From positions 1-64,000 of the forward strand of contig QCIF01000004.1 of NCBI GenBank assembly GCA_003216835.1: a stretch of 64,000 nucleotides of DNA, in the 5' to 3' direction. Shown in pieces: positions 63,082 to 64,000 of the stretch. Made by a program: the position numbers and the translations under genes. Every line of letters starts with the position of its first letter. Position 1 is the stretch's first letter. This stretch comes from Prochlorococcus sp. AG-402-K10. GTDB lineage: Bacteria > Cyanobacteriota > Cyanobacteriia > PCC-6307 > Cyanobiaceae. Under the pieces are notes generated by a model that did no database searches, was not told the origin of the DNA, and saw only the letters and a program-made list of their open reading frames with translations.

Positions 63082-63189
63082 ATGACTCCTGAAGCAGAAA
63101 AGTTTAATGGTTGGGCAGCAATGCTCGGTTTCGTAGCAGCCGTTGGTGCATATGTAACAACTGGTCAAATCATTCCTGGCTGGTTCTAA
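63082..63189 (+). CDS. High-light-inducible protein, short form (35 aa)
   Basis: MTPEAEKFNGWAAMLGFVAAVGAYVTTGQIIPGWF. The longer ORF start at 62974 is not needed. Confidence 0.88.
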   Translation: MTPEAEKFNGWAAMLGFVAAVGAYVTTGQIIPGWF

Positions 63190-63329
63190 TGAAAAACACT
63201 AAAACTAAATTAGTTGAAAAAGAGAAAATTGTAGCTGAAAAACTAAATGGTAGATTTGCCATGATGGGTTTTCTTGCACTTGTTGGAGCATATGTAACAA
63301 CAGGTCAAATAATACCAGGATTTATCTAA
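63189..63329 (+). CDS. High-light-inducible protein (46 aa), translationally coupled to the previous hli
   Basis: TAATG overlap; ...AEKLNGRFAMMGFLALVGAYVTTGQIIPGFI. Confidence 0.9.
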   Translation: MKNTKTKLVEKEKIVAEKLNGRFAMMGFLALVGAYVTTGQIIPGFI

Positions 63330-63620
63330 ATAATTTATTTTTTATTGGAATTAAATTTATAGTTATTTTTAAATTAATATATTAATTTATTTAGTAAAAA
63401 ATATAAGGGAATTTTTTTTAAAGAGATTACAAATAATTTTGAATCTTAAATTAGGTTACTTAGAGTATTTTATTTAATTAGTTTAGTAAAATAAATTTTT
63501 TTTATGGTCAATAATATATCCATATAAACCTAAAGTAAAAAGCTAATAAATCAGTATAAAAACTCTATCCCCCCCAAAAAAAAAGTATTAGACTAAGAGA
63601 AATGATTGGAGGTAAATCAA

Positions 63621-63722
63621 ATGTCCAACATCGGTTTAGAATTAGTATTCTGGCTAATCTTCATAACATATCTTATAGCAAGACTTACACAAACCAAGAA
63701 AGGTTATAAACAACAATATTAA
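63621..63722 (+). CDS. Small single-TM protein (33 aa)
   Basis: GGAGGT upstream of ATG; MSNIGLELVFWLIFITYLIARLTQTKKGYKQQY. Confidence 0.6.
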   Translation: MSNIGLELVFWLIFITYLIARLTQTKKGYKQQY

Positions 63723-63738
63723 TTAAGGGTATATAATA

Positions 63739-63888
63739 ATGGCTTTAAATGATAAATTCATTATTCCAAATAACAATAAGCAAAACTTCAAAAATGATTT
63801 AGAAGCAAAATCTGTTTTAGAAAGTTATTGGGATGATGTATGCAAAAAGAATCCATCTAAGAAAGAATGTCTAGTTTATTGCGACTAG
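63739..63888 (+). CDS. Small protein with CP12-like C-terminal motif (49 aa)
   Basis: Manual translation ...KSVLESYWDDVCKKNPSKKECLVYCD. Confidence 0.6.
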   Translation: MALNDKFIIPNNNKQNFKNDLEAKSVLESYWDDVCKKNPSKKECLVYCD

Positions 63889-63912
63889 ATTTATTTATTT
63901 TAATTAAAAAGT

Positions 63913-63944
63913 TTTCTTAAAAACTAAAATTAGTTTTTAAGAAA
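63913..63944 (+). terminator. Strong inverted repeat / terminator-like hairpin
   Basis: TTTCTTAAAAACTAA-AA-TTAGTTTTTAAGAAA, nearly perfect 15-bp arms downstream of the 63739 ORF. Confidence 0.55.
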
Positions 63945-64000
63945 GTGCTAAATTGATTTATGTATTTACAGGAAAACATGAGGGTAAAGCTTGAACCTGA

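Noticed and set aside
52620-64000. Prophage, transposon or defence island
   Set aside because: No integrase, transposase, terminase, restriction or toxin-antitoxin motifs seen, and no flanking direct repeats recognised. A tRNA-anchored boundary is also not visible here.

Overview
This is a chromosomal window from a low-GC marine cyanobacterium, most likely a high-light-adapted Prochlorococcus. The basis is AT-rich composition, high-light-inducible (hli) genes, adjacent kaiC/kaiB with no kaiA beside them, and ClpR/ClpP, petF, nblS-like and DUF3086/DUF1825/DUF3119-type genes. No database search was run. About 1-52.6 kb looks like conserved backbone: ftsZ, SRP RNA, panB, hemW-like, clpR/clpP, ilvC, cobD, hupB, glgX, tRNA-Gly, an mlaE-like permease, plsY, pyrF, tyrS, pepA, msrA, lpxB-lpxA-fabZ-lpxC-bamA, purC/purD, nblS-like kinase, kaiC/kaiB, rplU/rpmA, truB, rnz, petF, prmA, serA, tRNA-Val, murD and others. 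About 52.6-64 kb is different. It is very AT-rich, has few long ORFs, and holds about 20 ORFs under 60 codons (most missing from the supplied ORF track), two distinct membrane fatty-acid desaturases, a DUF805 protein and a tandem hli pair. The strongest leads are: (1) this microprotein-rich accessory segment; (2) a small ORF ending in a CP12-like C..NP...EC.VY.D motif; (3) two small membrane proteins sharing a DDQDGGxLI tail; (4) a twin-CX3C small protein overlapping a second small ORF; (5) a 4x69-bp in-frame repeat in a DUF3086-type protein whose copies carry all four combinations of two variant sites; (6) a repeat-built lysine-rich tail on ribosomal protein L21 plus an inverted repeat in its leader; (7) an orphan GAF protein with a CxxC...CxxC tail; (8) a truncated PPOX-like gene remnant. 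I saw no CRISPR array, prophage, IS element or recognisable defence island.
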